DNA of 64,000 bases from Agapanthus africanus (GCA_030015575.1 CM057338.1:133883546-133947545); one strand, 5' to 3'; counted from the stretch's first letter, positions 12,401-25,150 are shown. Translations and numbers: made by a program. The notes: generated by a model from the sequence alone, not told the origin.

Positions 12401-13737
12401 GAGTCCGCGCCTTCTGATTATACTCTTCCAGCGCGTCAATCTGTTTCTGTAGGTCCGTGCGCTTGTCGCCGGACTTCACGGGCTCTTTGGATTTCTTCTT
12501 CCTTTTCGATGATTTCGGCGGCTGGGTGTAAGCACTTTGGCTATCACCATCAATCTTTGGAGTTGGGCGCGGCTTCAGCATCCCTTCGATGATATGGGGT
12601 TCCAGCGGGTTCTTCCACCTGATCGCCGGGCATGTCTGGAGATCATTCAGCATCCTTTTGGTTTTGGCTGAAAGCACGACCCCCCATGGGGCTTCTTCAA
12701 CAAAAGAACAAGTTTCCCCCGGTGTGTTCGTCTTCTTAGGATTGTGCGATTGCGGTGGGTTTACCTTCCACTTCTCAGACAGCGCAAACTTGCCTTGTAG
12801 GTACTGATCTTCGATCCATCCCTTAAAGACGAAGCAATCCTCGATCGGGTGACTTACCATTTGGTGGTAAGGGCAATAATTAGGATTATTCACTTCGCTG
12901 GGTTGCGGTGGTCGCCTGGGATTCGGCAAGTTGATAAGCCTGTTGCGCATTGCCAGCTCAAACAGCCTCTTTGTTTTATCCCGCGGGAATGAGTAAGGGC
13001 GCTTCATTTTCTCATTATAATAGCGTCGTCTCTCTTCCAGTTGATCCGCTAGCTTTGGGGCACTGGGCTGCGGTTGGGTGTTCGCAACGAAGGCCGCCTT
13101 CCCTTTACCCTTATCGTTTCGCGGTTCCGGTTTCGGGGGAGACAGTCTGTGGCCCATTTGATCCATCTGGGCTAGCTTATCAATTAAAGCCTGGAACGTG
13201 GTCGGTTTAAAGAACATCATGAACTGTGAAATAGTTGCATGAGGGTCTAGGGTGCCCACGAACATGCCCACAGCTGGTGCTTCTTCGATGCGCTGTTCGC
13301 ACTTCGACCACAGGTTCCGCCATCGGATTGCATATTGGACCCAAGTTTCGCCCGGCTTCACCCTTGCATTAATCAACTCGTATTGGGGTGCGTTCGCTGG
13401 CGCTTGTGAATCGCTGAGTGAATAGCAACTCCATCCCTTCGAAAGTTTTGACAGAGTCGTTTGGAAGCTCGGAGTACCACTCAAACGCTGTCTCCGATAA
13501 GCTGCCGACGAATTGGCGAAGCAAGAGCTTATCATCGCCGCCGGTGTTGCCACAAAGAGCCCTGAACTGGGCGACATGTTGATGGAGATTGCCTGTCCCC
13601 TTGTAGACATGGAACTTCGGGATCGTGTAGCCCAGCGGGTACTTTATCTGATCATACCAGCTCGGATATGGTCGCCGTGTTTTTACAACTTGGTCGGCTG
13701 CCTCATTTGCCTGGTGAACTCTTATTTGCTGAGCAAT
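9490..13737 (-). mobile_element. Tat-lineage element: protease and gag regions
   Basis: Reading on the minus strand from right to left, this holds a gag body (about 12.2-13.7 kb), a middle segment with the protease-like VDNGSS motif near 11.2 kb, and a long acidic spacer (9.7-10.9 kb). A Cys-His motif of the form C-x2-YHQ-x3-HP-x-EDC occurs three times, near 12.85, 11.93 and 9.66 kb; the third copy has lost its first Cys. Gag continues at 23525 beyond the nested Tekay element. The region is broken in several places. Confidence 0.85.
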
Positions 13738-13742
13738 ATAGT

Positions 13743-16701
13743 TGTAACACCCGAGCCCAATAATACTATTTATATTACTAGTTGAGGGTTATATTGCTCA
13801 TTTCCAAGTATTCTGTTTTTCTGGAGTTTATTGCTAAATTTTAACCGGTTAAGTCATTTTGGCACATTACAAATTTTAACTCCTAAAATGAAATTTAGAA
13901 TGTCCATGTTGGCCTACTCGTCACCACTAGTCGCGTGGTAGCGTCCGCGTGTCGAGATTCCGTTCCGTTTGGCTAAACGGGCAAATTTGGACGACTACGC
14001 GCGCGTGCAAGTGTCCGACTTGGGGGCATGCATTTTAATCATTAAACACCTCTTTTCAAAATTTGGAACCCGCTTAAAATCCTAAAATTTGAATTTGGAA
14101 CATTTGGGTGCGACCCGGGCGCGATTTGGAAATGTTTCATTTCGCGCCAAAAAGGCCCATTTATTTTAATATCAATAAACTATTTATATACGTTTATATA
14201 AATTCCTAACAGTTAAATCCTTTCAAATCTTTACCCAAATAATTCCTTACCTCGCCTCAGCCAATCGCGAGCGTGGATTCCCCCCTCGTGGGCCCCATCC
14301 TACCTTTCTCTCTCTCCGCCTCTCTCTATCTCTCTCTTCCCTTTCCCTATCTCATTCTCTCTCTCCCTCTAACAACTCTCTCTCTCTCCTCTATTAAATC
14401 CCCCATGCAGCCGCCTCCCTCGCTCCCTCTTCATCACGAGAAAGCGTCTCAGAACCCTAACCCTAGCCCCTCGTTCTTCACCACCGATCTCCTCACGACC
14501 TCGCCGTCGCCGTCACCACCTCGTCAACCTCACCGCACCCACTTACCTCCTTCCTCCGTTCCTCTTCCCGTGCCTGCACCCAACCCCGACGCCACCCTTC
14601 GCACCGCAGACCTCGTCGTCGACGTCGCCTCCAGCCACCGACGACGCCCGCGACTCCCTCTCCTCCTCCTCGTCGCGACCTCGTCGACGCCTTCATCCTC
14701 CCTTCGCCGGATCACCAGCAGGCCCGAGCCCGACCCTGCACCATCCCCGGGTCGCCGGGAACCGCGCCGTCGACCCCCGTCGACGTCACCCGCGCCACCT
14801 CCGACCACCTCCTTCTCCCCTCGACCACCAGAGCCGACCACCTCCCTCCTCCACTCGTCGCAACACCCTCTCCAGCGAACCCCGATGCCGTTCAAGTCTT
14901 CACAGCCGCCGTCGCTGCCTCGCCGGCGTTTCAGCGCCGTCGAGCCCGCCGGGGTCACCCTGGTATATCTCTCTGTAAGTTTTCTCATCTTTCCCTTTGT
15001 GCATAAACCCCCGCTGATCGTATTAAGTTTATCGTGTGTTGCAAACTCGTTGCCGTGTTGTTGCCGGAATCCGACCGTGCCGTCTTGGCGAACCCGACGC
15101 TCCAGCGAAGCCCCCTGGTCCGTGTGATCCCGTTGTTCTCTGTTGGGACTCGATCCGTGGCCCGTGCTACCATATCGTGTTTTCTGCCGACATCGCATCC
15201 GTGTTCCAGATTGCAAAACCGTCGAGGCAAGTATCTGAATACTTGCTTAAACATGCTAGCGTGCGAGATCTAGTCTTGCCACGCAATTGAATTCATACTA
15301 TATAAGACAACAACTTAATGATAGTAATTGATATTATATTGTAAGTTAGAATTGATAGTTGCAGTTATCTTTAACATGGAATCGTTATAATAGTTTCTCG
15401 TAATTAATCAACCCACTATCAATCCATATTCCAACTAAATAAGACAATTGGATCATATTCGCTTTAATCGTTAAATCATCCATGAGACAATTATTATACT
15501 TTAGTTTAATTTCATGTGGTTTCATTACGTATGGTTAATATTGTTCCACCTTGTGACTATTGCACCCCAGGGTGCTTGAACCCGTTAATAAGAGAATACA
15601 AAACATCACTGTCGTTACATGGAATAATATTGTTACTTACTGTTTCCTGCTGCTGTTCATTATTTGATTGTATACCTGTTGTGAGCACATACTCGATTGC
15701 ACTACATATTGGCCTGACCCTGCTACACATGACATATACATACATACGAACTCATCCTGTTGTACCATGACATTACTTGTTTCATGATTTCATGCTTAAT
15801 GCCAACAAACCTGACCATCCCTGCTGTCTATCCAGACAGACCTACTTTTACCTGATTTTCTGTTGGCATTAGTCCTTGACTACTGAATACCTGACCTGAC
15901 ATACATAGCTTGGGGGTATGGGGAAATCAAAGGTGAAACCGACTTGTAACTCGACAGTTCACTACCGAGTGTACACATTCCTATTCTATGCCTAACGGCA
16001 TGTCTCGGTTTCGGCCGAGAATATTGTGGCCGTGATCCCGGGTATGTACGGGGTAATACCGAGTGTACACATTCCTATTCTGTGCCTAACGGCATGTCTC
16101 GGCTGCAGCCGAGAATATTGTGGCCGTGGTCCCGGGTATGTACGGGATACTATTGAGTTACATCGACGATTCATCAATTGATTTCAAAGACTATAGAGTA
16201 GAAACCTGACAGGATAGTTTAGTCACCATTGCACATTACCCTGCTCTGTTATTTCTTAGTACTGCTTTATTCATGTTCATATTTGCATTGCTTATTACCA
16301 TGTTTATATTATATACTTGATGTCATGACGCGCTGACGTCTGGGTTTTGCATGGCCCAGATTCCGTACCACTGTCGACGACCGAGCAAGAGTACTTCAGC
16401 CAGCAGGCTGATTTGTGAGTTCTGTAGTGGTCAGTTCATTTATTGCATTTTATTTCCAGGTGTGATCCCGCATTATGGGACGTACCTTTCTATTATTGCA
16501 TTGAATCATTTTCTTCCGCACTTATTGATTATTGACTCTCGTTATTATGGATTTGGACATGTATTAGATTAGTTTATTTTCTTGTTCTTGATATCCTTAC
16601 AACCGTAATGTGACTGTGGATGGATACTTCCTACCCACAGGTAGCATGGTTGGCTATGTCACGTGCCCGATATTGCGTACTCTGGGAAGCGGGGCGTGAC
16701 A
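13743..16701 (+). repeat. 5' LTR of the nested Tekay element
   Basis: 2959 bases. In order: an AT-rich start; a GC-rich promoter-like block (13920-14050) with a TTTGGCTAAACGG hairpin; a CT-rich tract; an exon-like GC-rich core (about 14400-14975) ending at a GTAAGT donor-like site (14975); then an AT-rich 3' half. The 3' half has a tandem pair of about 90 bases at 15970-16145 around a ggcatgtctcgg word. A conserved TGACGT block lies near 16332. Confidence 0.97.
14273..14975 (+). other. Exon-like core inside the Tekay LTR
   Basis: An open plus-strand frame with CT-rich leader, then a Pro-, Ser- and Arg-rich sequence starting near MQPPPSLPLHHE (14405), then a GTAAGT site at 14975. It is repeated in the 3' LTR at 21089-21793. 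The layout (CT-rich leader, ATG, GC-rich reading frame, donor-like site) resembles a plant 5' UTR plus first exon. I do not recognise the protein, and low complexity could by itself keep the frame open. The solo LTR at 32523 carries a recognisable host gene piece in the same relative place. Confidence 0.4.
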
Positions 16702-16710
16702 TGGTTCTTT

Positions 16711-16722
16711 TGGTATCAGAGA
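16711..16722 (+). other. Primer-binding site of the Tekay element
   Basis: The word TGGTATCAGAGA begins nine bases after the 5' LTR end. It matches the plant initiator-Met tRNA 3' end pattern (TGGTATCAGAGC), except for the last base, as usual in Tekay/Del elements. Confidence 0.85.
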
Positions 16723-17637
16723 CATAGGTTAATTAAGTTGATTCTTTGTAGTTTGGTATTGTACCCAATACACGAATCAGAATACCCGTGTTTAGGAAAC
16801 ATGTCCAGCCACATTGACCGTTTTACCATTCTTGAATCACATTCTTCCTGATTATATCTTTTACGACGTGCAAACTTACTTTGCATGTCGACTCGGAAAC
16901 CTGATTTATTATTATCCCTGGGACTTGGGCGATTTGGGTGGAGTTAAGTAATTGCGGCTATGATACCGCGGCATAGCTACAATGCAGCACTCTATTTAAG
17001 TATCTTGGAGTTCTAGCCTTGATCCACATTCAGAATCTATCATCATGCTAATGTTGGGTGTTTTGAGTTCAGGATTATGACAGGTAAGAAGTTGAAAACT
17101 TACCAGAGGCGTGTGAACGAAGCCGCCATGCTTGGAGTGATAAGAGGAATGCTGGAAATCAAAGAGACAGACTGAGCTGATCCAGCAATAGCAGATTCGT
17201 TTCAGGAAGGTTTGCAGATCGTTCAGCAGTCTGTAAACAACGATGGAACTAGACCAGTTGAACGAGTAGGGACTGTAGCAGATTTCAGACTTTTGGGTCC
17301 GTCTATTTTCACTGGTCTGGAGGAGCCGTTGCCAGCCAAGCAGTGGGCGGATTTCTCTAAGAGTTTCCTGGAGAAGTCCTTCCGCGGACTGCGCGGAGGA
17401 AATGGAAGAGAAGTTCATCGGAATAAGGCAGAATGGGGCACCCGTGGACGTGCATGCAACAGAATGGAGGAGACTCAGTAGTCTCGCTGGACCTTTCGCA
17501 GCCAACGATGCAGACAACAGTTACGGTAAGGAAGAAATTCTGTCGGGCCAGTCGAGTCCAGGGCTAGGCCGACACACAGTGTTCTTGCAGCTATAGAAGC
17601 TGATGATAAAGAAGAGCCGGCAGTTGTTCGTGACTTT
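16723..17637 (+). mobile_element. Tekay gag-protease region (reduced)
   Basis: Only parts of a chromovirus gag are recognisable, for example a segment around GPSIFTGLEEPL. The stretch is much shorter than gag plus protease of full-length Tekay elements, so this part does not look whole. Confidence 0.6.
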
Positions 17638-20499
17638 ATGGATGTGTTTGAAGATATATCGGGCTTAACGCCGAGGCAAGACGTGGAGTTCGCGATTGAC
17701 CTTATTCCTGGTACAGCGCCAGTATCAAAGCCTTATTATCCAATGGCACCGGTGGAATTAGAAGAAGTTAAGAAACAAGTTGGTGGATTACTCGAAAAGG
17801 GATGGATTCGAAGCAGCAACTCACCTTGGGGAGCTCCAGTTCTTTTAGTAAAGAAGAAGGATGGCACGAGAAGGATGTGCATTGATTATCGAGAATTGAA
17901 CCGGGTGACTATTAAGAACAAGTACACGATCCCTCGCATTGGAGAACTTTTGGAGCAGCTTAGTGGCGCGAGGGTATTCTCGAAACTGGATTTGCGATCA
18001 GGATATCATCAGGTCCGAGTAAAAGCAGAAGACATTTGCAAGACGGTGTTTCGAACTAGATATGGACATTTCGAGTATCTAGTGATGCCCTTCGGAGTGA
18101 CTAATGCGCCAGCAATATTTATGGGTTGGATGAACAGGATCTTTTCACCGTTCTTGGACCAGTTTATTGTGATATTCATTGACGATATTCTGGTGTACTC
18201 GAGGAGTCCGGAGGAGCATGCTGAGCACTTAAGGATCGCACTGCAAACGCTGAGACAAGAGAAATTATTCGCGAAGATGAGTAAGTGCGAATTCTGGCTG
18301 GAAGAAGTGAAGTTTCTGGGGCATGTCGTGTCGGGCGTTGGAATCGCCGTTGATCCCGAGAAGATTACAGCAGTTCGAGATTGTCCTATTCCAAAGAATG
18401 TTGCGGAGATAAGAAGTTTTCTTGGACTCGCCGGTTACTACAGAAGATTTGTGGAGAACTTCGCTCGTTTAGCTGAGCCGTTAACCAAGCTTACGCGTAA
18501 GGAGGTACCGTTTGTTTGGACGGATGGATGTGCATTGGCCTTCGAGACGTTGAAGAAGAAGTTGATAACCGCCTCTATCTTAACCGTACCGGATGATTCG
18601 GGAGGACTGGTGATTCATAGCGACGCATCCGGAAAGGGATTGGGATGTGTTTTGATGCAGAATGGGAAAGTCGTCGCTTACGCATCGAGACAGCTGAAGA
18701 CCCATGAGAAGAACTATCCGACTCATGACTTAGAGCTTGCAGCCGTGATCTTCGCCCTGAAGATTTGGAGACACTAACTTTTGGGCGAGAGAGTTGAAGT
18801 CTTTACAGATCACAAGAGTTTAAAGTATGTGTTCACTCAGAAGGAGTTGAACATGAGGCAACGCAGATGGGTGGAGCTGATGGCCGACTATGACCTTGAT
18901 CTTAAGTACCATCCAGGAAAAGTCAACGTCGTGCCGGATGCGATGAGTCGGTTACCAGCAATTTAGATATTGACTGCACAGAGAGAGATCATTGCGGATT
19001 TTCGGAGATTTGACTTGGAAGTTGTGCTACCCCATGCTACAGGACAGTTGATGCAGTTGCAAGCACAATCGCCCTTAGTTGAGAAGATTAAAGCGGCACA
19101 ATCGCAAGATCCTAGACTGCAAAAGTTTTGAGAGCAGGTTGAAGCCGGACTACGAACCGATTTACTGATCCACGAAGACGGTTCGTTGAGATATGGTAGT
19201 CGTGTGTGTGTGCCAAAGGGAGATGTGCGTGAAGAGCTTATGAAGGAGGCACACAGTTCAGCTTACTCTGTACATCCAGGAGGGACAAAGATGTACCGAG
19301 ATATTCGACAGCACTTCTGGTGGGAAGGTATGAAACGGGAAATTGCTCGCTTCGTGGCTAAGTGCTTGGTGTGTCAGCAAGTCAAGGATGAACACCAAAG
19401 GGTTGCTGGTTTGTTGCAACCACTTCCGATTCCTCAGTGGAAGTGGGAACATATAACCATGGATTTCGTGACGGCTTTACCGCGGAGTCCAAAGGGCAAC
19501 AATGCAGTATGGGTGATTGTCGATCGGTTGACCAAGGCAGCTCACTTTATTCCTTTTTGGGTTGGTCAATCGACAGAGACTTTGGCAGAGCGATACATGC
19601 AGGAGATTTTGAGATTGCATGGAGTACCGGTAAGCATCGTGTCCGATCGGGACACTCGGTTCTTGTCGCACTTTTGGAGGAGTTTACAAGAAAGTTTGGG
19701 GACTCGACTGAAGTTTAGCACAGCTTATCATCCTCAGACTAATGGACAATCAGAGAGAACGATCCAGACCCTTGAAGGTATGTTGAGGGCTTGCATGTTG
19801 GACTTCAAAGGTTCTTGGGAAGATCATCTACACCTGGTGGAGTTTTCGTACAACAATAGCTTCCAAGAAACTATTCAGATGGCTCCGTTTGAAACGTTGT
19901 ATGGTCGTAAGTGCCGTTCACCGGTTTGTTGGGATGATGTTGGTAAACGAAGGTTACTAGGACCAGATTTGGTGGTACAGACAGTCAAGAAGGTGAATAC
20001 AATCAGGAAGCATATGAAGGCAGCTCAAGACAGACAGGAAAGTTGGGCCGACACGTCAAGAAGACCTCTAGAATTCGCCGTGGGTGAGTTGGTATTCCTG
20101 AAGATATCACCGACTAGAGGGGTGATTCGCTTTGGAAGTCGGGGAAAGCTTAGTCCTCGATTCGTTGGACCCTTCGAGAGTTTGGAGCGTGTTGGAGAGG
20201 TATCGTACTGGTTGGCGTTACCACAGTCATTAGCAGGAGTTCAAGACGTGTTTCATGTGTCTCAACTACGGAGGTATGTTCGTGATGAGACTCATGTCTT
20301 GGATCATTCGGAGTTGACTGTGCGAGAGGACCTAACCTTTGAGGAGCGACCAGTTGAAATCAAGGATCGAAGAGAAAAGGTTCTTAAGAACAAGGTTATC
20401 CCTCTTGTGCTAGTTTCTTGGGGTAATCGATCGCATGGAGAATCTACTTGGGAGCGAGAAGACGAGATCCGGCAGAAATTCCCTCACCTTTTCCAGTAG
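17638..20499 (+). mobile_element. Tekay pol: RT, RNase H, integrase, chromodomain
   Basis: RT blocks run from about 17.7 to 18.5 kb ([43 protein letters not shown] and the catalytic FIDD near 18.18 kb). RNase H follows ([13 protein letters not shown], then NVVPDAMSR near 18.95 kb). Integrase runs from about 19.2 kb with CLVCQQVK, MDFVTALP, SDRDTRF and YHPQTNGQSER. The last 110 bases encode a chromodomain-like tail (VSWGNRS, STWEREDE). In this clade the chromodomain is thought to steer integration to heterochromatin. Broken in a few places. Confidence 0.92.
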
Positions 20500-20558
20500 T
20501 TAGCTATCTTGTATTCTTGGAATTTCGAGGACGAAATTCTTTTTGTAGTTGGGTATGA

Positions 20559-23519
20559 TGTAACACCCGAGCCCAATAATACTATTTATATTACTAGTTG
20601 AGGGTTATATTGCTCATTTCCAAGTATTCTGTTTTTCTGGAGTTTATTGCTAAATTTTAACCGGTTAAGTCATTTTGGCACATTACAAATTTTAACTCCT
20701 AAAATGAAATTTAGAATGTCCATGTTGGCCTACTCGTCACCACTAGTCGCGTGGTAGCGTCCGCGTGTCGAGATTCCGTTCCGTTTGGCTAAACGGGCAA
20801 ATTTGGACGACTACACGCGCGTGCAAGTGTCCGACTTGGGGGCATGCATTTTAATCATTAAACACATCTTTTCAAAATTTGGAACCCGCTTAAAATCCTA
20901 AAATTTGAATTTGGAACATTTGGGCGCGACCCGGGCGCGATTTGGAAATGTTTCATTTCGCGCCAAAAAGGCCCATTTATTTTAATATCAATAAACTATT
21001 TATATACGTTTATATAAATTCCTAACAGTTAAATCCCTTCAAATCTTTACCCGAATAATTCCTTACCTCGCCTCAGCCAATCGCGAGCGTGGATTCCCCC
21101 CTCGTGGGCCCCATCCTACCTCTCTCTCTCTCCGCCTCTCTCTATCTCTCTCTTCCCTTTCCCTATCTCATTCTCTCTCTCCCTCTAACAACTCTCTCTC
21201 TCTCTCCTCTATTAAATCCCCCATGCAGCCGCCTCCCTCGCTCCCTCTTCATCACGAGAAAGCGTCTCAGAACCCTAACCCTGGCCCCTCGTTCTTCACC
21301 ACCGATCTCCTCACGACCTCGCCGTCGCCGTCACCACCTCGTCGACCTCACCGCACCCACTTACCTCCTTCCTCCGTTCCTCTTCCCGTGCCTGCACCCA
21401 ACCCCGACGCCACCCTTCGCACCGCAGACCTCGTCGTCGACGTCGCCTCCAGCCACCGACGACGCCCGCGACTCCCTCTCCTCCTCCTCGTCGCGACCTC
21501 GTCGACGCCTTCATCCTCCCTTCGCCGGATCACCAGCAGGCCCGAGCCCGACCCTGCACCATCCCCGGGTCGCCGGGAACCGCGCCGTCGACCCCCGTCG
21601 ACGTCACCCGCGCCACCTCCGACCACCTCCTTCTCCCCTCGACCACCAGAGCCGACCACCTCCCTCCTCCACTCGTCGCAACACCCTCTCCAGCGAACCC
21701 CGATGCCGTTCAAGTCTTCACAGCCACCGTCGCTGCCTCGCCGGCGTTTCAGCGCCGTCGAGCCCGCCGGGGTCACCCTGGTATATCTCTCTGTAAGTTT
21801 TCTCATCTTTCCCTTTGTGCATAAACCCCCGCTGATCGTATTAAGTTTATCGTGTGTTGCAAACTCGTTGCCGTGTTGTTGCCGGAATCCGACCGTGCCG
21901 TCTTGGCGAACCCGACGCTCCAGCGAAGCCCCCTGGTCCGTGTGATCCCGTTGTTCTCTGTTGGGACTCGATCCGTGGCCCGTGCTACCATATCGTGTTT
22001 TCTGCCGACATCGCATCCGTGTTCCAGATTGCAAAACCGTCGAGGCAAGTATCTGAATACTTGCTTAAACATGCTAGCGTGCGAGATCTAGTCTTGCCAC
22101 GCAATTGAATTCATACTATATAAGACAACAACTTAATGATGGTAATTGATATTATATTGTAAGTTAGAATTGATAGTTGCAGTTATCTTTAACATGGAAT
22201 CGTTATAATAGTTTCTCGTAATTAATCAACCCACTATCAATCCATATTCCAACTAAATAAGACAATTGGATCATATTCGCTTTAATCTTTAAATCATCCA
22301 TGAGACAATTATTATACTTTAGTTTAATTTCATGTGGTTTCATTACGTATGGTTAATATTGTTCCACCTTGTGACTATTGCACCCCAGGGTGCTTGAACC
22401 CGTTAATAAGAGAATACAAAACATCACTGTCGTTACATGGAATAATATTGTTACTTACTGTTTCCTGCTGCTGTTCATTATTTGATTGTATACCTGTTGT
22501 GAGCACATACTCGATTGCACTACATATTGGCCTGACCCTGCTACACATGACATATACATACATACCAACTCATCCTGTTGTACCATGACATTACTTGTTT
22601 CATGATTTCATGCTTAATGGCAACAAACCTGACCATCCCTGCTGTCTATCCAGACAGACCTACTTTTACCTGATTTTCTGTTGGCATTAGTCCTTGACTA
22701 CTGAATACCTGACCTGACATACATAGCTTAGGGGTATGGGGAAATCAAAGGTGAAACCGACTTGTAACTCGACAGTTCACTACCGAGTGTACACATTCCT
22801 ATTCTGTGCCTAACGGCATGTCTCGGTTTCGGCCGAGAATATTGTGGCCGTGATCCCGGGTATGTACGGGGTAATACCGAGTGTACACATTCCTATTCTG
22901 TGCCTAACGGCATGTCTCGGCTGCAGCCGAGAATATTGTGGCCGTGGTCCCGGGTATGTACGGGATACTATTGAGTTACATCGACGATTCATCAATTGAT
23001 TTCAAAGACTATAGAGTAGAAACCTGACAGGATAGTTTAGTCACCATTGCACATTACCCTGCTCTGTTATTTCTTAGTACTGCTTTATTCATGTTCATAT
23101 TTGCATTGCTTATTACCATGTTTATATTATATACTTGATGTCATGACGCGCTGACGTCTGGGTTTTGCATGGCCCAGATTCCGTATCACTGTCGACGACC
23201 GAGCAAGAGTACTTCAGCCAGCAGGCTGATTTGTGAGTTCTGTAGTGGTCAGTTCATTTATTGCATTTTATTTCCAGGTGTGATCCCGCATTATGGGACG
23301 TACCTTTCTATTATTGCATTGGATCATTTGCTTCCGCACTTATTGATTATTGACTCTCGTTATTATGGATTTGGACATGTATTAGATTAGTTTATTTTCT
23401 TGTTCTTGATATCCTTACAACCGTAATGTGACTGTGGATGGATACTTCCTACCCACAGGTAGCATGGTTGGCTATGTCACGTGCCCGATATTGCGTACTC
23501 TGGGAAGCGGGGCGTTACA
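20559..23519 (+). repeat. 3' LTR of the nested Tekay element
   Basis: 2961 bases, the same architecture as the 5' LTR. Its start follows the GAATTTCGAGGACGAAATTC block that commonly precedes the 3' LTR in this clade. The exon-like core, the 90-base tandem pair (22787-22963) and the TGACGT block (near 23150) are all kept. Confidence 0.97.
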
Positions 23520-23524
23520 ATAGT

Positions 23525-25067
23525 CATCCAGGGCAGCCTTAGAAATGGTTTCCTCCTTGGCTGTTGAAAGAGCCGGAGGAGGGTTCGACGTCTCCCCTCT
23601 GTCATCTTCAATAATGATTGGAGGGTCTTCAGCTGGGGGATCTGGCTCTATCATCATCCTGACCATGTCATGGAAGAGAAGTGTCATTCACTTTATATTG
23701 GCCGCTTGTTCCGCAGCCTCTTTGTCCTTCTTTTCGAGGACTCTATGAAGGAAGTCAGCATTAGTTTCTTGTTCGTGACGCTGTTCTGATGATGCCTCCG
23801 GGCTTTCTTTTGGCCCGGTGAGTGCGGCCATCGCAGTCAGTATCTCCTGAAACTTCTGCTGCTGTTGTTCCTGAGCTCTTGTAATGGATCGGGTGAGTGG
23901 TCGGTGGCCCGTAGAAGCGCGGCTATCCTCTTTCCCGGATGCCATGTAAATAGTATGGACTGTTATGCCCCCAGACTTAGGGCGTTTGGGTTCAGTGCCT
24001 TTAACATTTGTCGTAGGCATGGGGGTCTTCTCCGGCCTTCTTTTCTTATGAATGGTGGAAGTTGAGGGGGTCGTCGCGGTGGGCACCCAGATAGCTTTCC
24101 GCGGCTAGGCAAGATGGCTTAGTTCCTGTTAGACCTTTAGCTTCTTGTGCTGGTGGGAGAAATTTGGATCGATCACCGAATCTCGGACCTACCGCCAGAC
24201 TTTGTAGATCTTGGAGGACAACTGTTGCGGGGACCGTTCTGGCTTTGCTTTCATAGCCTTCTCCAGTAGAGGAGGAGACCTTTTCAGTACAGCGGTAGGA
24301 GAATTCCTACGCACCTTATTCAACAGCTCAAAGTTGTTCCCGGTTGGAACAGCAGCATTAATTTCTGCCGTCGGGGCTGGTGAAGTTAGCCCAGAAGGGG
24401 AGTTGCCTCCGGCCTTCCTCACTCGGCGCCAGTGGCGACGTCGAGCGTGTCGAGCCGATGGAGTTGGATCGGTGACAGGGATGGCTTCGTCTTGCCCCTT
24501 GTTCAGGTGAGGGGCTGCTGTTGGTGTCAGCCTGTTAAAGAATGATGTCCTCTGAGTAGCAGGAGCGGGAGTTGGGACGGTCAGTCTTATAAAGACCGGC
24601 CCCTTGGAAGGAGAAGCCGCCTTGACGACTTCGGAAGCAGGGTTGGTTACTCTCTTCAGAATAACCTTCTCTGGGACTGCAAGCTTCATTGTGGGCCCGC
24701 AGGAATTTTGGCCCAATCTGGAGAAGACCGAGGCGCTTGTGATGGACGACCCGCTGAGAGGGGCCACAGTAGCTGTAAGTCGATCGAAGACCGACTTCTT
24801 GGGAGTTTCTGGTACGGGCACTGGGGTGCTGAAGCTTGTCGGTGGAAGCATGGTTCCGAAAAACAGCCCTGTGGTGGCTTGAGTAATCTGCTCCACGGGC
24901 ATCGTGAACAAAAAGGCCGCTTGGGGCCCGTAGGTTATGCCCCCAGTTGAGGCAGGATGCGAGTTGCAGCTGCAGTTGGAGCACTTCGAGCAGGTGAATG
25001 CCATTGCTGTTTTACTTTCTGCACCAAGCAAGAGACCAAATCTTAGTAACTCAAAATCCAAGGGCAA
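23525..25067 (-). mobile_element. Tat-lineage element: N-terminal gag part, right of the Tekay insertion
   Basis: Minus-strand coding sequence continues the Tat gag after the Tekay insertion. The N-terminal part repeats an F-x-R-L motif four times (VFDRLT, VFSRLG, VFIRLT, FFNRLT; about 24.5-24.85 kb). Tat and Ogre elements carry the same kind of motif (SVFDRL) in this part. A Cys-rich patch (CSKCSNCSC) lies close to the N-terminus, near 25.0 kb. Broken in several places. Confidence 0.75.
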
Positions 25068-25133
25068 CCATTAACAAACCGCGATTTGTTCGAGAATACG
25101 ACACACGAAATGTGGAGTGGAAAGAGGAAAAGG

Positions 25134-25150
25134 TCCCACCGGGCGTGCCA
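25134..25150 (-). other. Candidate primer-binding site of the Tat element
   Basis: Read on the minus strand this is TGGCACGCCCGGTGGGA, the TGGCNCC-like form typical of Tat primer-binding sites (compare 63955 in this window). It lies just upstream of the Tat gag start. I could not find a clean CA end of an LTR directly next to it, so the exact boundary stays open. Confidence 0.4.

Larger units (their letters stand above)
13743..23519 (+). mobile_element. Young Tekay-clade (chromovirus) LTR retrotransposon nested in the Tat gag
   Basis: The element has two near-identical LTRs (13743-16701 and 20559-23519), each starting TGTAACACCC and ending in TGACA or TTACA. It is flanked by a perfect 5-base target duplication ATAGT (13738-13742 and 23520-23524). 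An initiator-Met-type primer-binding site follows the 5' LTR. Pol has the order RT, RNase H, integrase, chromodomain, as in Tekay/Del chromoviruses. By eye I count about 20 differences between the LTRs (about 0.7 percent). At the commonly used rate of 1.3e-8 per site per year this is roughly 0.25 million years. The 3.86-kb internal region is short for the clade and the copy looks broken in a few places. Confidence 0.97.

Noticed and set aside
14530-15216. Long minus-strand ORF in the Tekay LTR, repeated at 21348-22034
   Set aside because: It is the shadow of the GC-rich LTR core on the other strand, Gly- and Arg-rich and of low complexity.
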